Part shown: piece after piece, positions 25,155-26,741 of the stretch
Position numbering within the stretch: position 1 is the stretch's first letter
Layout of the letters: each line of letters starts with the position of its first letter
Origin: Nematocida ironsii
Lineage: Eukaryota > Microsporidia
Reading direction: 5' to 3'
Assembly: GCA_001642415.1 (NCBI GenBank)
Contig: LTDK01000168.1
Location: 1 to 26,741, forward strand
DNA length: 26,741 nt
Notes under the pieces: model-generated
Database searches by the model: none
Seen by the model: only the letters and a program-made list of their open reading frames with translations
Told to the model about the DNA's origin: nothing
Position numbers and translations under genes: made by a program

Positions 25155-25569
25155 CACAATAAGTAATAAATAAAACTTATTATATAATGGGTAAGATATA
25201 TTATAGAATAAATAATGGATAACTTATGATAGAATGTGTAATAAATAATATAATATACAGATTAGAACATAACTTATGATAGAATGTGTAATAAATAATA
25301 TATACAGGATAATGAGTAATAAGTAATGAATAGTGAACAATTTATGATATGACTTATGATATAATGTGTAATAAATATGACTTATGATAGAATGTGTAAT
25401 AAATATGACTTATGATATATTGAGTAATAAGTAATAAGTCTTGTACTATAATTTATTTATGACTTATTATATAATGTGTATTATATACTATAAAAATTGT
25501 CATAACTTATTGTGTAATGTGTGAAAAGTCTTAGTGTATATATATGAAAATTTTAGTAAATTTTATTAT
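25155..25569. repeat. Intergenic repeat block 13 (forward, variant subtype)
   Basis: A distinctive subtype, (AC)TTATGATAGAATGTGTAATAAATA, repeats about every 30-55 bp (25220-25420). Here TAATAAG is replaced by TAATAAA, and GACTTATGATA is a frequent partner. This shows local homogenisation of copies. No gene is seen. Confidence 0.85.
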
Positions 25570-26106
25570 ATGAGTCAGAGAATAAGCCATGCCAGATGTA
25601 AAGCAATACTTAAAGCAATAGAATGTGATACATCAGAAGATAACCCGAAATTATTCACTAAATTATACGGATTATTGGTTATGTCCATAAGAAATAAGTA
25701 CACAGATATAACAGAATCAGTTAAAAGTAGGATTATATCTGTATATAAGAAAAACAAAGGATTTAGTCTATTTATATCTGGAGAGTTCTTAAATGAGTTA
25801 ATACCCCAATTAAATGGAGATACTTTAGATAGTGATAAGGAATATTTAGAAAAAATACTTAAAGTTAAACTAGGGAGAAAGAAAAAGAGTGAAGTAGAAA
25901 TAAAAGAATTTGAAGAATTTGAACCAGCACTTAAAACCAGTGAAGGAAGTGTACGTGGAGGTAAAGGCAGTACAAGGAGAAGAATAAAGAGTGAGAGAAG
26001 TAAAGCAAAGATAGAATCAGCTGATTACATAAGGAAAAAGAGAAGAGAAGATAAAGAATATTATGAAAGGCTTAAGAGAATGGAAGGATTACTTAAGAAA
26101 CAATGA
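25570..26106 (+). CDS. Basic protein of unknown function
   Basis: A 178-residue protein from the ATG at 25570 (MSQRISHARCK). The frame is open from 25534, but that lead looks like spacer sequence. Residues 1-105 are predicted helical with conserved-looking hydrophobic spacing (LFTKLYGLLVMSIRNKY, then FSLFISGEFLNELIPQL). A highly charged C-terminal third follows (GRKKKSEVEIKEFEEFE, then RGGKGSTRRRIKSERSKAK and IRKKRREDKEYYERLKR), which suggests nucleic-acid or chromatin/nucleolar association. No known family is recognised, though the tail resembles those of small ribosome-assembly or transcription factors. Codon use is like that of the housekeeping genes nearby. Confidence 0.75.
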   Translation: MSQRISHARCKAILKAIECDTSEDNPKLFTKLYGLLVMSIRNKYTDITESVKSRIISVYKKNKGFSLFISGEFLNELIPQLNGDTLDSDKEYLEKILKVKLGRKKKSEVEIKEFEEFEPALKTSEGSVRGGKGSTRRRIKSERSKAKIESADYIRKKRREDKEYYERLKRMEGLLKKQ

Positions 26107-26180
26107 GTAATAAGTAATAAATAATAGACAATGTGTAATAAGTAATAAATAATAGACAATGTGTAATAAGTAATAGAATG
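26107..26180. repeat. Short intergenic repeat block 14 (forward)
   Basis: Two copies of the unit AATAATAGACAATGTGTAATAAGTAAT follow the stop codon of the basic protein. Repeats stop before the tRNA cluster. Confidence 0.85.
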
Positions 26181-26223
26181 TTATGTGGATATAATTGTAT
26201 AAAGCATTAATAAAGTAAAAATA

Positions 26224-26304
26224 CGTCGACAGCAGGATTTGAACCTGCGCGGGCATGCCCAATTGATTTCGAATCAACCGCCTTAACCACTCGGCCATAT
26301 CGAC
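26224..26304 (-). tRNA. tRNA-Ser (anticodon CGA)
   Basis: Type II tRNA with a long variable arm. Acceptor 5' GTCGATA pairs with TGTCGAC. The D-arm is GGCCGAGTGGTTAAGGC. The anticodon stem GTTGA/TCAAT carries loop TTCGAAA, so the anticodon is CGA (decodes UCG). The variable arm contains GGGCATGCCC. The T-arm is GCAGGTTCAAATCCTGC. The discriminator is G, as serine synthetase requires. Oligo-T follows on the minus strand (AAAA on + at about 26217-26221) as terminator. No intron. Confidence 0.97.
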
Positions 26305-26361
26305 ACAAAGATAGTACTGTACAGGGGCTCACTCCAGTGGTAAAACAAAAAACAAAAAGAA

Positions 26362-26443
26362 CGTCAGCGGCAGGATTCGAACCTGCGCGGGCTAAGCCCA
26401 GCTGATTTCAAGTCAACCGCCTTAACCACTCGGCCACACTGAC
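26362..26443 (-). tRNA. tRNA-Ser (anticodon TGA)
   Basis: Same architecture as its neighbour. Acceptor GTCAGTG pairs with CGCTGAC. Anticodon stem GTTGA/TCAGC with loop CTTGAAA gives TGA (decodes UCA, and others by wobble). The variable arm holds GGGCTTAGCCC. Discriminator G. A long A-rich tract on + just before it (26343-26360) provides the T-run terminator on the transcribed strand. Confidence 0.97.
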
Positions 26444-26505
26444 ATATACAAAGAAGTAATTTATTCCCTCTGTGATAAATATACATACAAATATATTAAA
26501 AAGAA

Positions 26506-26586
26506 CGTCGACAGCAGGATTCGAACCTGCGCGGGCAAGCCCAATTGATTTCTAATCAATCGCCTTAACCACTCGGCCATATCGAC
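26506..26586 (-). tRNA. tRNA-Ser (anticodon AGA)
   Basis: Acceptor GTCGATA pairs with TGTCGAC, identical to the CGA copy. Anticodon stem ATTGA/TCAAT with loop TTAGAAA gives AGA (read as IGA after deamination; decodes UCU and UCC). The variable arm has GGGCTTGCCC. Discriminator G. The AAAAAG run at 26498-26503 on + provides the terminator. Confidence 0.97.
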
Positions 26587-26599
26587 TTGCTTTCTAAAT

Positions 26600-26741
26600 A
26601 CATCATACTTATATATATTATAATACATCATACTTATATATATTATAATACATCATACTTATATATATTATAATACATCATACTTATATATATTACAATA
26701 CATCATACTTATATATATTACAATACATCATACTTATATAT
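26600..26741. repeat. 25-bp tandem repeat running off the window end
   Basis: The unit CATCATACTTATATATATTATAATA-type (25 bp) starts at 26601, 26626, 26651, 26676, 26701 and 26726, giving at least 5.6 copies. The first three are identical and later ones carry one change (TATAATA to TACAATA). It is unrelated to the TGTGTAATAAGT element. Confidence 0.95.

Noticed and set aside
715..25569. CRISPR array interpretation of the regular short repeats
   Set aside because: Repeats are degenerate, spacing is irregular, linkers are themselves repetitive, and the genes are eukaryotic.
715..25569. Pumilio-binding sites in the UGUGUAAUAAG repeat
   Set aside because: UGUAAUAA does not fit UGUANAUA, and the copies occur in both orientations and in coding and upstream regions alike.

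Overview
This is an AT-rich (by eye roughly three-quarters A+T), intron-poor eukaryotic window with short versions of conserved genes. The set points to a microsporidian or closely related intracellular fungal parasite: trehalose-6-phosphate synthase, minimal eIF3g, PNO1, HEL2/ZNF598, NAA50, a signal peptidase subunit and p24 cargo receptors, beside large low-complexity secreted proteins. The lineage is inferred from gene content; nothing here fixes a genus.

Layout. 1-1263 holds no gene. A tRNA-Pro(TGG) at 1264 is followed on + by a signal peptidase SPC2-like gene, a p24/TMED protein and PNO1. Next comes a GC-richer, non-coding, structured stretch (4433-4777) that I read as a minus-strand RNase MRP/P-type RNA. 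A membrane plus coiled-coil protein (+) follows, then on minus SHMT and NADH-cytochrome b5 reductase. A nearly repeat-free island follows: a beta-propeller-like protein (+), NAA50 (-), HEL2 (+) and a 1110-residue secreted repeat protein (+). After it, on minus, lie a second p24-like membrane protein, TPS1, a Pro/Cys-rich secreted protein and a PER1/PGAP3-like GPI remodelling enzyme. On + there follow a tandem CCCH zinc-finger protein, eIF3g and a basic protein of unknown function. The right end has three tRNA-Ser genes (anticodons CGA, TGA, AGA) on minus and a 25-bp tandem repeat that runs off the window.

Most intergenic space outside the 8.7-16 kb island is filled with hundreds of degenerate copies of a short element with core TGTGTAATAAGTAAT (reverse complement ATTACTTATTACACA); facing copies make near-palindromes. 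The same element lies in frame inside two conserved enzymes: about 10 units in the PER1-like protein (a loop enlarged by about 175 residues) and a duplicated unit in cytochrome b5 reductase (about 50 residues at the boundary of its two domains). An intergenic repeat that is also translated as tolerated peptide insertions resembles in principle the Rickettsia palindromic elements, and is the most unusual signal here.

By theme, several genes serve the secretory pathway (SPC2, two p24 proteins, PER1, two secreted proteins), several serve translation or ribosome assembly and quality control (PNO1, eIF3g, HEL2, four tRNAs, the RNase MRP/P candidate), and three are metabolic (SHMT, cytochrome b5 reductase, TPS1). 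No operon-like organisation is evident; strands alternate and most genes stand alone between repeat blocks.
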